The notes under the pieces were generated by a model, which was not told the origin of the DNA, searched no databases, and worked only from the letters and a program-made list of their open reading frames with translations. A stretch of DNA of 64,000 nt, taken from NCBI RefSeq assembly GCF_000003605.2, contig NW_003145790.1:375093-439092 (forward strand), in the 5' to 3' direction. Made by a program: the position numbers and the translations under genes. Positions within the stretch are counted from its first letter, which is position 1. Each line of letters begins with the position of its first letter. The DNA comes from Saccoglossus kowalevskii (lineage: Eukaryota; Hemichordata; Enteropneusta; Harrimaniidae). Shown in pieces: positions 49,854 to 62,220 of the stretch.

Positions 49854-50018
49854 TTTAAAGCGGGCATTTGTCACTTGCGCATGCGTCAGATGGCCATTGC
49901 CATTGTTTACAAACAAGCGTCTACCCATGAGCCTTTGCTTTTTAGTACGCGCTGTTATTGTCGCTTTGGACTCAATTCCCGCGGCGCGCGTGCGTAGGCC
50001 TTGACCCATCCGCTTTAA
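49854..50018 (+). mobile_element. Family A1 MITE, copy 3
   Basis: Left TTTAAAGCGGGCATTTGTCA then CTTGCGCATGCG; right, reverse-complemented, TTAAAGCGGATGGGTCAAGG then CCTACGCACGCG. The interior keeps TTTACAAACAAGCGTCTACC then CATGAGCC, as in copy 1. Non-coding, about 165 bp. Confidence 0.85.
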
Positions 50019-53000
50019 TATCAGAAAACAAACCTTTTTTTCACGTTTTGTGAAATTATACTATAACATTTAATAATGAACTCTAATAAAACAGAATATT
50101 ATTGGCATACAACACGGTATCTTATCATGAGTGTAAGCGATTGTTAAGTTCCACATTTTACCAAACCATTTTATAATCTAAAACAGTGAACTCTAATAAT
50201 GTTGTTATTATAAATGTGTGGTATATCAGAAAATGAGTGCTGTTTTCTTAGTTTCACTTCTCGTGAAATAAAATATAATTCTTAGTAATTTTAAAATCTT
50301 CACAATAACCATTAAAAAGGAAAAAAAGTGTCTGCAATCATCATTACTTTTTTTTATATCAAAAAGCAAAGGCATTCCCCCCTCCCCCACTTATTTTATT
50401 AAGTCTAAACAGTGAACAGGGGTGTTACTTGAATTCACGATCAAAGGTAATTTCATGATTTTGTTTATATAAAGTTGAAAGTTTGTAAGCAAGACAATCG
50501 GGTCATTGAAGTGATGACCAAAGTTATATGAGACTGGCCTCCATGGCTGTAAGCGTAAACATAATTAGATTGTACGCTGCAATGAATAATGTAACTTACT
50601 TTTCAGATATTTTTTCAATTTAAATTTCATCGCGTGAAAAGCCCCTTCCTTGTATATTTAATGTGCTCGGACTGATAAAAACACGCAGCTCCCCCTCCCC
50701 CTCCTCGTAAAATGATATAATTTGTATTCGGTGGATCAAGGAAGACAAACGACGCTGTCATCATGACCTAATTTCCGATGCGTTTGTTTAATAAATTATA
50801 GTAACTTAATTAACCCCCGAGTCGCACATCATCAATCACTATTTTCAAAGTCGGTTATAAATCGATCGTTCGACTGTGTGCGCTATAAAGTTTATATTGT
50901 GTACATGTCTCCTTTAGCGTGTAGTTTGTTTCTGTATTACCGATCAGAACAGATACATTACTGATTGATCTGATGCGTTTTTTTTGTTTTTTTTCAATGT
51001 TTGCGTGTACGATATCTATCCGTCGGTGTGTTTGTTTCTCGGTTCCTTTTTAATACTTTGCCTATTGCGTATGGTATATACCTGGGATGTTTGAATGTTC
51101 ATTATCAAATTAATCACATGTCTCGCCTTTGACAGGCTTTACATGTCAACGGATATTGGTTAGCCACGTGTACTTACATAAAGACCGATAGCACATTGTT
51201 GTCTCACGAATATGACATATTACTGTCCCAATTGATTATATTAGTGTTTTCCATATCTTGTAATTATGCGCGTGCTGACATAAGATGAGTAATTTGTATA
51301 CTGCGTCTAACAGAATTGTCGATTGCCCAGATTTTTTTATTTTTTTTTTAAATCTGGATTTTCAGAAAGTGAGTTAAAAATGGTCTTTAAAATAGCGTTG
51401 TTTGCATAATTAATATTTGGCAAAGTGTGTGTTTTTTTTTTCAAAATAGAGTTTCGTATACAAAAACAGAGTGTTATTCGTTTACCTGAATAAAACTAGT
51501 CAGTAAAAATGAAACATCGCCAAGCCAGTTTTTACCAATTGAATATTTGAAGGTATATTTTGCGTAGATTTTAATCCAAATAATACTATGCCACTATAAA
51601 CACACACACACACACATACACTGTGACTCGAATGAGCAATTTCTTTCGAACAACAATCATACATTTACTTGATATATGGCCTGGCATATTGACTCTAACA
51701 CTTATTTTAGATAAGTATTGTTTGTAATGTACGAGCATATTTGCCAAGAAACTGCAGCCCTGAGCTTGTAACCATATAATGAGCAAGATAAATAGTTTAT
51801 TACTATATATATATTGAAAACCAAACCAGTCTGTAATCTGTACATGAAGTGATAGCTGTATTGTATGACAATTCCCCTACTCAGCTCTCCATGTAGAATT
51901 GTGATACCACGTTTCATAATTTTCAATCCAGGCAAAGTCGATTTTCTAAAATTGATGCATTGGTATTCGAAAGACGTTTATCTTTCTCATTATAAGTAAT
52001 GACGGTATTATTTTCTCTATTTCGAACAAATATGTCAATATTAACGGGAATTTAAAGTGCTAAATCGTGACATGTTTTTTTTTTAATTCTAAACATAGAT
52101 CCTACTGTGCCATTTAAAATAGACTGTCAGTCATATGCTTACTAACGCGATCTGCTGCAGTTGTGTATGGAATGAAAATTATAATTCATGGCACGTGGAA
52201 CGCGCGCGAGCTTCGAACGTTTGTCTTCTGTTTTGCGAATTGCATCGCGGGTAAGTGACAACAGAAACCCCGCTGAAATCGAAAGACGGCAAATAACACA
52301 CTTCACGCGCAATATGGACAAAATTCCACTTCTGTGAAGATTATTCTTTTCCAATCGTTTTTGTAATTCCATTCCTGCTATAAAAAAATAACATTTCCGG
52401 CACCATCGTAAAACACGACCTCCGGAAGTTCGAAAGTCACGAAAGCCGTATTTCAAAAACTACGCAATAATGAAATAAATAAAATAGATAGATTGCCATT
52501 GCCAGTGTGCCCCCCACCTATGCGCCACCATTTTATCTTATGCATATGGCAAATCACAGACACATTCGATCATATTATAATGTTTCGCAAATCTTTCAGA
52601 ATGTCAGAATAGTCATTCCATATTTAGGTGTTCCCACCTCGTACATAAGGCATGATTCAGCCGCATTTGACAATTTAGCCGCGTATTACCTGCCCGATCG
52701 ATGGAATAACATGCATACGGCCTCTTGTGACCATTCGTCATTATTTAGACAGAGGAAGAGTTCATTTCCAGTACAAGGTCAAAAGTGCGCCCAGTGAAGC
52801 ACATACATACGGTATGTATATATCCGTGTTAGCTCGGCGAGAGTAAATCAATTCAATTTCTATATTGGTTATATTAGGCAAAGGATTTTATAGTTGGCTG
52901 ATTTTGCTCGAGAAGGATCACGGAAACTAGTGATTCCCGCCTCCATCTCCGTTAAAGAAACGCTATGTAGAATTACGCAGTCTCTTCATAGATAATCATC

Positions 53001-54901
53001 TTGTAGTTCAGTGACTTTCCCTGCGCTTTAACAAACCTACAAGTTATTAACGACTAGAAAGACTATGTGATAGCAGCTTAGGCAAGAGACGCGAATATAT
53101 TGCGTGTGTCAATATGCCTCGTACTGTCGATAATTGAGTCTATATTTCCAAATTGCTATTTTAATGTCTTTGCCTGGCTGTCTAAGTATATTTACCGTGA
53201 CGAGATAGCTGATTAGAGTTGGGAGACAGCTGTACGGGTGTGTCCGTGAAGCGCTGGGGGTTTGTCTTGAAGGATTTAGATCTTTTTCAAATGTTGCATT
53301 ATGTTCTGAATAGGTTGTGTTTATTTTAATATCTATTTCAATCTCGCAAATGTACTGTGGCAACATTGCTACAAAAATTCTAATCGCGAGGCTTCGAGCT
53401 TTTGTTTTTTATAAATATGATTTTTTTTAAGTCAGTGTACAAATTCTGTTATACATAGTAATATGAAATATTATTTTTTCAGCTAAAAACGGGAACGTAA
53501 TAATGCGCGAGAGTAGAATTTATTTGTTCACATTCCCTAGAAGTTTAGTGCGCCAGTGAGCTGACAGTGCCTTCGAAGTTGTATGTATAGTTTGATGTGT
53601 TGACCTGCGTACCATTATATGTCATTACGAGTGCACCAGTAGGACAACAATTATATTGTAAATATACGATACAATATTTTGAATGTAAACAACAGTTCGA
53701 GTAATTATTCATAATCAGTCACTGAATAATTGTATTGTAGTTCAGTTCAGTATACAGTGTTATATACATATCTATTATATTAAAGGCTTGCTGACTGGCG
53801 TGCCATTGTTCGTGGTGTTTGACACTTGGAATAACTTCCACTATGATTCGCCCTGTAATAATTGCTGTGTCGATCGTGAAATGATTACTAACGTGGACGA
53901 ATGTACACAATTAAAAAGTATACATAGATTTCGTGGCGTCTTAGCTGATGGGGCGTTCATTTACGGATGGCGATCATTCTCCAATACCTAAATGACAGGT
54001 TACCACGTGACTCCTTTCGTTCCAGGCTCAGTAATATTTAGTAGCAATGGAATATGCACGGGAGGGGGGTCTATACCCCCGCCGACTTTTTCAATATTGT
54101 CATACTCCTACAGAAAACGTCTCATCATGCACATAATTTGTATGCCGCTCAGTGTTGACTCTTAACATTTGCTACATGTCTGCAAATTAATGGTGGGATT
54201 CGTGAAGTAGCATTACCCATTAAAACGATGTCGTCGGCATGTTGCATATTCGCCAGATCGTATCGTGATGTAACCGTTTCAGTAAAGGGCACAGATGATG
54301 ATATGCCCAATCCAAAAAAATACGTTATGTTGCGTCACGGGACAGAATTCGAGGATATCTTCGCACATGGGTAGCTATACCTACGATTGCTTGCGATAGC
54401 CTCAGGAACGAAAGTATGTTGCCGAATTAGATATACTATTGTACAAAGAATATATATACTGATCCTAGTTTTAGGCATAACATTTCAGACAACACCGATG
54501 TGACTGTCACATGCGGGACACTATTATGCACCATAGAAAAAGAACGATGATGTACAAACATGATATAACAAGTTGTGTGAGTTTTATAATTTCGTTTGCG
54601 AATTGTGTAAATAACTAATTCAATACACCCCCGCGGACTTGTAAATTGATTGAGTTGTCTAAATTGACTATCTAACCGAATGAGCTGATAGGTTTGTCAA
54701 TTGAATTTGTTAAATTTAATTACTATCCTTGAATTAGCGTCTCACAATAATTATTGAAATAGAAATTAAAATTTAATCGATTTGATGGAGATCCATAGTT
54801 ATTATATAATATCGCACCTGTTACTCATAGCGTGGGCGTGAACATCCGACATCCATATGTATCGTGGAATTGGCATATGTGTACGCATGAAAGACTGTTT
54901 T
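50019..54901. other. No recognised gene
   Basis: AT-rich with T-runs near 51335-51350 and 51432-51441 and a short (CA)n at 51601-51616. Open frames at 52142-52456 (minus), 52507-52797 (plus) and 53788-53991 have no domain. A short G-run/C-run (GGGAGGGGGGTCTATACCCCC) lies near 54060. Confidence 0.5.
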
Positions 54902-54944
54902 TGATTGGCTGCCAAATTCTTACATGTAAGTGTAAAGCCAATCA
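54902..54944. promoter_or_regulatory. Palindromic inverted CCAAT boxes around CTTACATGTAAG
   Basis: TGATTGGCT (54902-54910) pairs with AGCCAATCA (54936-54944), and the centre is the perfect palindrome CTTACATGTAAG (54918-54929). The two outer arms each carry a CCAAT box in opposite orientation. A TATATATTA word follows near 54960. A bidirectional CCAAT-type promoter is possible; the nearby frame 54905-55114 shows no domain. Confidence 0.35.
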
Positions 54945-56039
54945 GCGACTACCTTGAGTATATATTATGTATGGCTACTCTCCATTTGACACTTTGCACC
55001 GTTTTCTTCTTTTTTTGTACTAATGAGATAAAAAGTCTGACGTCTGTATTTTGTTTCCATCCATTTGACCAGATGATGATGCTCGAATGCCGCGCGGGGA
55101 ACTCGGAAAGGTGAATTGTAGGCACTTTCTAAAGTTCTTGAAACAGAAAATTGTGTTGAGGATTACTTAGGTACTGTAATGTTTTCATAAAAAAAATTCT
55201 GGAGCACATGCTCCAAATAGCCGTACCACTTAATAATATTGATGAGTTTAGTATCATGTTCTTGTGTAGTTCATACCTCCTGTTGACAAAGCCTTGCAAG
55301 TCTGTAAGCATATATATGTAAACTCATTTAAAGAAAATGCATTTCAGACCGTGCCTTTTCGGACTACCATACAGGTTCGAGTTGGTTTTTCAATCTCCAT
55401 GCATTATTGTGTTAGTTCATGCACCAACACTTGACACGGTGTACTTTTCTCAGTACACGGTGGACGAAAGCGGAAATAAGGTCATATTTGAACGTTCGAA
55501 CTGGTGTTTTAAGGTAAAAATCATTGTGTGTAGCATAGACAGACTTCACATGAAGTTTGTAGGGAAATGGCATCGAATGACAGCAATTCGATCTTCTAAG
55601 GAAGCCATTTTGTCACTTTGTGTGGGCTGTTCAACCGAACACTAACTTCATGAACGCTGAACGTATGAATACAAAAACAACAAATGCAAGAGTACGTTTA
55701 CCAGCTGGCATTTAGAATCAAAACAATCTGTGACCAAACGAATAAATAGTTTGTTAATGTTTTTTTTTTTAAAAAAAAACCTTGAAAATATTAAAGTGGT
55801 ATTTATGGGAGGAAGTTTCATGCATTAAGTGAATCTCCCGGCGCAACAAAGGTATTTTCTTCATCTTCATAAATATTTATGAATTTCAATGGCAGCTGAA
55901 TCAAACCAGCCATTCAAAGAGCACAGTGCACAACGATGTCATTTGAAAACGTCCCCATGTTATTCGATTGGTAACGCTGTGGGACAAATTGTAGCGGTGG
56001 AATTATTACGGCGTATATTAGCATATATTTTAGTCTGTA
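54945..56039. other. No recognised gene
   Basis: The 102-codon frame at 55337-55645 is balanced in composition but has no domain or splice support. A T-run/A-run pair lies at 55760-55779. Confidence 0.45.
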
Positions 56040-56317
56040 TTAAAGGGTGGTGGTCGTCGCGCCACGCATGCGCTCAATGTAAAACTCATGGGAACAAAGA
56101 TGGCGAATTTGACTGTTTTGCAGACCAACGAATACAAACTGAGACATTACAAAGCTTTAACTATTTTAATTTCGTTGATGATTGGAAGGTATCGAAGGAG
56201 TCACCGGTGGTAATTAGTAAAACGTTGCGCTCAGATCAAAACTCGTACTCGTGACTCCCTTTAAAAAGCGCATTGGATTATGGGAAAACAATATTCATCA
56301 AAACCGCCGCCCTTTAC
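56040..56317 (+). mobile_element. Family A2 non-autonomous TIR element, copy 2
   Basis: Starts TTAAAGGGTGG then TGGTCGTCGCGCCACGCAT, and ends CCGCCGCCCTTTACA, the inverted form of its first bases. The interior matches the minus strand of 9014-9315 (see that entry). About 30 bp present at the corresponding end of copy 1 is missing here, so the right terminal repeat is shortened. The 121-codon frame at 55889-56254 crosses the left boundary and is therefore not taken as a gene. Confidence 0.75.
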
Positions 56318-57025
56318 ATATCCACACAGAAACGTGTAGCAATGTATTTACTATATTTGTATGTTTACTGCATGTAAAGCACGTGTATGGGCTGCAGCTT
56401 TCTGTGTTCTCCTGTATAAATAAAATGCTTATGTATTCTACTCAAAGCAACACAGGAGCGGCAATATCATCCGGAAACCACTCCATCGATTCTCGCTTAT
56501 CCTGTAATTCAATCTCGCGGGAAAACAATGATACGTGCTCGTCGTCATAGTAACATTATTATGAAAAAAATGCCTGAATTCACAATCTATATATCTTTCA
56601 CGTTGAATGAGAATAACTTTCGGATACAACAATCCTATTTTTTATGCGTTTTAATGTAAATATGCTATATTTCCGAAATGGAATCGAATGTAAGTGCTGG
56701 GAATACTAGTAGTGACAATGATCATTGTCGTACCCTTCATCGACAGAAGCTCTTATCACATCCTAGTGACGTCATAATGTAGTTATGGTGATTTTTCATG
56801 CTCTCCATTAGAACACTTTTATTTAGCCCTATCTACGCTTTTCGCATGTAATAATGACCATTATTCAGTCTCCGATTGTTAACAGTACTTGTGTTTTAAA
56901 GAAATTTAACCCGTTAACTTAGTATCGTAATAGGCTTCGGTTTCCGCTGGTTTACCATTATCATCAACTGTCAGTAATTGGTTGATGACATTTTGTCTCC
57001 GTGGTCAGTGGATGATCGTGACGTT
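56318..57025. other. No recognised gene
   Basis: AT-rich; frames at 56251-56550 (plus) and 56438-56632 (minus) have no domain and partly overlap the A2 element. Confidence 0.45.
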
Positions 57026-57240
57026 GATTGGCTGATAAATATAGCACTCTGCTAATTTGAATATGTTAATTTTCTGAACAATGGATGACAGTTGTCTTTA
57101 ATTGGCTGATAAATATAGTCCTATGCTGATCTGAATATGCTAATATTCTGAACAATGGATGACAGTTGTCATTGATTGGCTGATAAATATAGTCCTATGC
57201 TAATCTGAATATACTAATTTTCGACACAATGGATGACAGT
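57026..57240 (+). repeat. 3 x 74-bp tandem repeat with ATTGG and TAAT motifs
   Basis: Units start at 57026, 57100 and 57174, each with ATTGGCTGATAAATATAG, then GCTRATYTGAATATRYTAAT, then CAATGGATGACAGT. Each unit thus carries an inverted CCAAT box and one or two TAAT homeodomain-type cores. A diverged earlier unit may precede it at about 56985-57025 (GGTTGATGACA and GTGGATGATCG). Non-coding. Confidence 0.9.
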
Positions 57241-59310
57241 GTATGTTTTTCAACATATAATGAACTGATAGTTGACCACCGATAGAACAGTGCGACCGTC
57301 CTATTCTTCATGGCGGTTAAATGATTGATAAGGAAGATGTTATCAGTTATTTCAGGCGTGAGTCGATAACCAGCGGAACTGTTGTCGGCTGCTCGATACA
57401 GTATTATATATAATTCAGCTTATTCAAAGCACAGTTCCTCCCCTCCCCCCATCAATGCGATTAGAGCATGTTTCATCTGGAAAGAAAAAGAAAAAAAGGT
57501 GTCAACGTGAATTACGTCGTTGATATAGGTCATTCTGTGTTTAGCTTCGGCTCTGTGGAAATCGCCAATCCATCACGATGGATGTCTATGTTTACCGAAT
57601 CAGTCTGAATATATGTCGATTTCATCATGGCGGGTCATACCTTTGGTCGGGGTCGTCGCGTCGTCTGTAGGTTCTAATTTCCCAGTGTCTGACTAAGCAA
57701 ACATGTCTGGCTGGACCTGAGCGAGATTGATATATGGAAATACTATCGTATTGCTGTTGTGATAACCTTTTGAACGCTAAGGTCAATTTAGTCACCTTTC
57801 ACAAAAATAAACTTGCATTTTTATTTTTAACTTTATTTTTAAATGTATATCAAACCCTGTAACAAATTGAGAGTTATGTTTATTTGCTTCAGAACTCGTG
57901 GAAAAACTATTCAAATGTTGCATTGATAGAACCTCATTGCTGTATTGTTGAATACATAGCTCACTGTAAACGAGCAGCCAGTGTAAAATGTTTTTGATAA
58001 AATTTACTTACATAAAGTCTATAGTTTAAGTTTTTTTATACATAAGAAAAATACAGCGCGGCCGGTTATCCGGGACTGCGCATGCGCAATACTCGACTGA
58101 AGATACTTTCTTTCCCGCACTGGAGGAGCTTTCTGTCGCCCGTTTACCATGACTCATTACACTGCTTCGAGACACGTATATATGTGTAAATGATTATGAT
58201 CACACTTAACGAAGGCTCTCATAGTCATTAATTACTATTGAGTGTTATCTTAGAAGAATGCGGCCATCTAAAACAGGGGTTGTAAGATACCACACTTGCT
58301 GTGATACACTAATGAACATTACCCAGAATGCCAGTACTATATTTTAATATCACAATGGCCTGCAGTCGCGATGGGTTTTTTTCTTTACAAGAATACGTAT
58401 ATTACTCTGTCGAATAGGCATATGAGAAAAGGTTGTTTTGTTCCCTACGATTATTGCAGAAATTTTTTAATGTTGGGTGTAGAGGGGTTGAGTACTTTTT
58501 GACACTTTGTGGAAACCTTCGCAGCTGTCACTCGCAAATAACCGTCAATTTTCTCATAAAGGTTACCAAGGTGACTATGAAGTGAAATTACAATTCTCAG
58601 GTTGCCTTTGGTAAGTATGCATTAGTATATTGCGCTTCGGAGGCACAATGAGAACCGTCGCGGAAAATGAGTGCTCGACCCTAACCCTAGTCACAGGTTT
58701 CGTTTTAAGTAAGTCTATTGCAAAACCCAACTCATAAGCTGCAATTCATATTCCCATGCCCCCGTACTCAAATAAGCAGTCGGTTTTTTGCCACTTGGGT
58801 ATTCAGATCCTCCATAACAGAAGTGTGAGACAAAATTTACATGTATACGTGTATATCAAGTCTGTATGCCTCTAGCATGGCTGGATGAAACGCACAACCC
58901 GCGGAAGAAGTGTCCATTACCTGTCTCGCTCTGGGGGCTTTATAAAATTACACCTGTCAATGGAAATAAAACCATTATATTTACGACTCGTTGACAGAAG
59001 AACTCAACTTGTCACGAACCAGTATGTTTGTTTGCATCTTCAGATCTAAGATTACATCGAAGTTACCTAATTGAAGCCTGTCAAAAGAATCTGACAACCT
59101 TTTGGGAATACGATCAAATCGATATGTATAACCAGCTTAGATACGTAATTGTATTCATAGCGTTTTCAAATTAAATCTAATTAAATCTGCCATGCCAATA
59201 TTTGAATCTTCGGCACTTGTCAGACATGCGGAAGATATCCAAAGATTCAATAACATGTTTTGCTTTCGCGCATCCGTCTTTACAGGTAAAGCTCAATTTC
59301 TGACGTACCG
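57241..59310. other. No recognised gene
   Basis: No domain-bearing frame. A patch with GGTCGGGGTCGTCGCG (about 57644-57660) weakly resembles the A2 terminus but has no partner end. CpG-rich patch near 58055-58145. Confidence 0.45.
58077..58088. promoter_or_regulatory. Perfect NRF1-type palindrome
   Basis: TGCGCATGCGCA in a locally CpG-rich patch (GCGCGGCCGG lies just upstream at 58056-58065). The site is a full consensus match; a promoter role is only an inference. Confidence 0.35.
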
Positions 59311-59430
59311 GTATTAGTTTCGTCCTGATATATTGAAGCGCGCACGGCACAGCTGTTTCAAGACAAGTTATTGAGAGAGGCTACTTATTGAAAAATAAGT
59401 TCTGAAATGAGAGTGAGTGATGGGTTTATA
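59311..59430 (+). repeat. Diverged local duplication, copy 1
   Basis: Shared landmarks with 59851-59965: GTATTAGTTT, TTATTGAGAGAG followed by GCTACT, then GTGAGTGATGGGTTTATA (GTAAGTGGCGAGTTTATA in copy 2). The offset is 531-540 bp, with small indels between. Confidence 0.6.
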
Positions 59431-59850
59431 GATGAATGTTTTCAGTTGATAAAAGTGACAAACAAAATGAGAATAAGCCGCTGTGTAACACAGCAAGAGG
59501 TCCGTGACGTCACAATCTTCTCTGTTTTTAAACCCGGCTTCATACGACAGGTGCATGAATTCTAGCCTCCACAACTACCGCGCGTCCTCGAAGCAGCGTG
59601 CTGCGAGAAACGGTTAAGCCAAAGAACATCCAGTTGACATTATACCAGTATAGGCAAAGTCAGGTAAGATTGCATACATGCAATAAACTTTAAGACACAT
59701 TTATGTAAGTATTGCGGTCGCTAGGAGACTGGAAGTGGACTGGATGAGTAATATCATTCCGTCGTGATATGACCTCGCTTAATGAGTATTCTTTTTCTTG
59801 TCGTGGTTGATAGATAACACAAGCAATTATTTTTAAAACAGTGCGTGCCT

Positions 59851-59965
59851 GTATTAGTTTTGCCGTGAAACTCGCGTTGTATAACAGATTCAAGGCAATT
59901 ATTGAGAGAGACGCTACTCTCCTTCCTTAAGGGGTTCCAAAATTAGGGTAAGTGGCGAGTTTATA
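59851..59965 (+). repeat. Diverged local duplication, copy 2
   Basis: Partner of 59311-59430. Both copies contain GTRAGTG, a donor-like word, at the same place, so duplicated exons or a duplicated repeat are both possible. No frame is preserved across the two. Confidence 0.6.
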
Positions 59966-62194
59966 TAATAACAGAATGAAAGGCATCGATAGAGTAATAC
60001 TAGTATGTAAGTTTCGGATATTTCCATCCGGGTACCTTATATGAATGCTTGTGATAATGAATTATGATATCATTCCAGATAGAAAGTCGCCTAATGTCAA
60101 TTGTTCTGTGTATTTGTTGTGCGTGGGTGGTTTCCAGATATCACAATTACGATCAAAAGAATATAGAAGATTTGTTTTACTTTACCTTCCCACCTACCTG
60201 CCTCACAAGACTCTACCAGCGTCTTGAGTCGATTTGCTAAACTTTTTCAGATTATGGGTCACTAGCCTACAGTTCTTACCTGTTCGTATAAATAATTATA
60301 TTAACCAAACCCCAATGGGAAAGTCTCCGCATACGTTTATTTAAATAACTTGCTTTAATCGTAGCGCATATATTTGACTTATTTTTTTTGATATAATGTT
60401 GATAGACAAAGCTGAATAATGCGGTTATCTGTAGTGCGACTGTGCTCTTTTCCGGCGTTCAAAGAAATGTCACTGATTTTGTCTGTATTTTTATTTGTTT
60501 TTGGATTGTTTTATACTCTTCCCCAATTCATGATATTTGTTATCATTCATTTTCATTTATTTTTGTATGTATACATGTTTTTTTTCGGGTAAAAGATAAA
60601 AATGTTATAAAGTTAATCTTAAATGAATGTGAAAATGGCAATTTCTTGCGATTTATCCAAAATGATCTGCTTTTGTGCAAACCAAATATACATTTGTGAA
60701 ATACTCACTTGCTCTCTGGTAATAGACGGAAAACGAATGAACCATGTATCGGGATCGGGTTACCGATCATGGTTTGACAAATAGGCAGTTGAGAAACAAC
60801 CCGTCATATGAACGGAACAAATGCTACAGCACCAGAAGTTGTTGAACTTCATCCATGGCGTCATTTTTTCTCCCTACCTAAATGAACTTGCCTGAAAGTG
60901 AAAACATGTGTTATTATGTTGGTTCTTTCACATGAATGTGAAATGCGTATCCGCCATTTTTGTTTACTTTGAAATAAAATGTAAGGAAGTACGTGTAAAA
61001 TTGTATATGTCAGAGTTAATAGATAAATGCGTGGATATGATATTAAGAAGCGATAATACACATATATACGTGGTTTAAGGTAGAGATGCAGGTTCATGGG
61101 CACTTGGGGTGAAAATTTGTTTGTTTTTTTTGCTTTTTATTATCCAAACAGTCTTGGCTATAGACTGTTAACATTTTGTAGAATTGTGAATAGTGGAACA
61201 TACTCAAAAAACGATTTTAAAATATAGATAACAGGTGCAAACATTCTCTTTTTTGAATGCTTAGCAAGATTTAGCAAGGCTGTACTTAAATACTAATAAA
61301 AGAAACATGGTGAAAAAATGAAATGACGGGATCTCCATATTATGCACTATATTTAACTTTTAACAAAACAATAATACATTTAAATTTAGAACTGTTACAG
61401 CCATTTTAATTCTGAGCATTAGCAAACTTCTTACTGAGTGAATTGTTATGCAAATTAACAATTGTCTCAGCTTCTTTTTAGTACAAATCCCAGAACTTTA
61501 AAAAAAATAGCTCCTAGACGCTTCGACCTTTTGTTTTGAAATTTTCACAAATGATTAACAATGTGTTTATCATCAAAACGCCGTCGGGCATTGTTTTTGG
61601 TTGAACAGTGTTACAACAATCGTACAGACAACTAGCATGGGTGTTAATTTATGCATAAACTTGAAGTAGTGAAATATGAACTGCTGCCCTGCAAAATTTA
61701 CAACTGGTAGACAGTTTTCAAGTTTTCAAGTAAACAGATGTACCCATAAACCAATTTTGAAATAAAGCTATTTTTTTTAAATCACTTTTGACCAAAAAAG
61801 CACATTTTTGTGCTTATTTCAAACTACAGTGTCCATAACAAAAACATACTAACAAAAATTTAGAATTCATACAATAAGCTTTCCAAAAATATATAGTTTT
61901 GTGGACAGGGGAGGTCATCTTGGTTTCCTAATTAACTAATTGATATACCTGTCAGGTAAACTACATCTCTACCTTAAGTATTCTGTTCCTAGAATAGGCA
62001 AACTACAAGTTTATTAATAATTTGTTTTGCTGGGTATATATCCGTTCTTATATTGAACTTTATATTACGATTCATCCATTTAATACATCGTCAAATCCGC
62101 AACGTATTTCAGGAACTTAATGTTTTTTGACATATGGCGATATTGATGTGTTGCATAAACAGATCCATCTCTATCGAAGTTATATCATGTTGCG
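59966..62194. other. No recognised gene
   Basis: AT-rich with many T-runs and A-runs. Frames at 60442-60699 (plus) and 60861-61103 (minus) are phenylalanine/tyrosine-rich by composition and show no domain. Confidence 0.5.
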
Positions 62195-62220
62195 TATATA
62201 TATATATATATATATATAAT
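62195..62220 (+). repeat. (TA)n microsatellite
   Basis: About thirteen uninterrupted TA dinucleotides. Confidence 0.95.

Noticed and set aside
55889-56254. 121-codon frame as a gene
   Set aside because: It crosses the left boundary of an A2 transposon copy, so its right half is repeat sequence.
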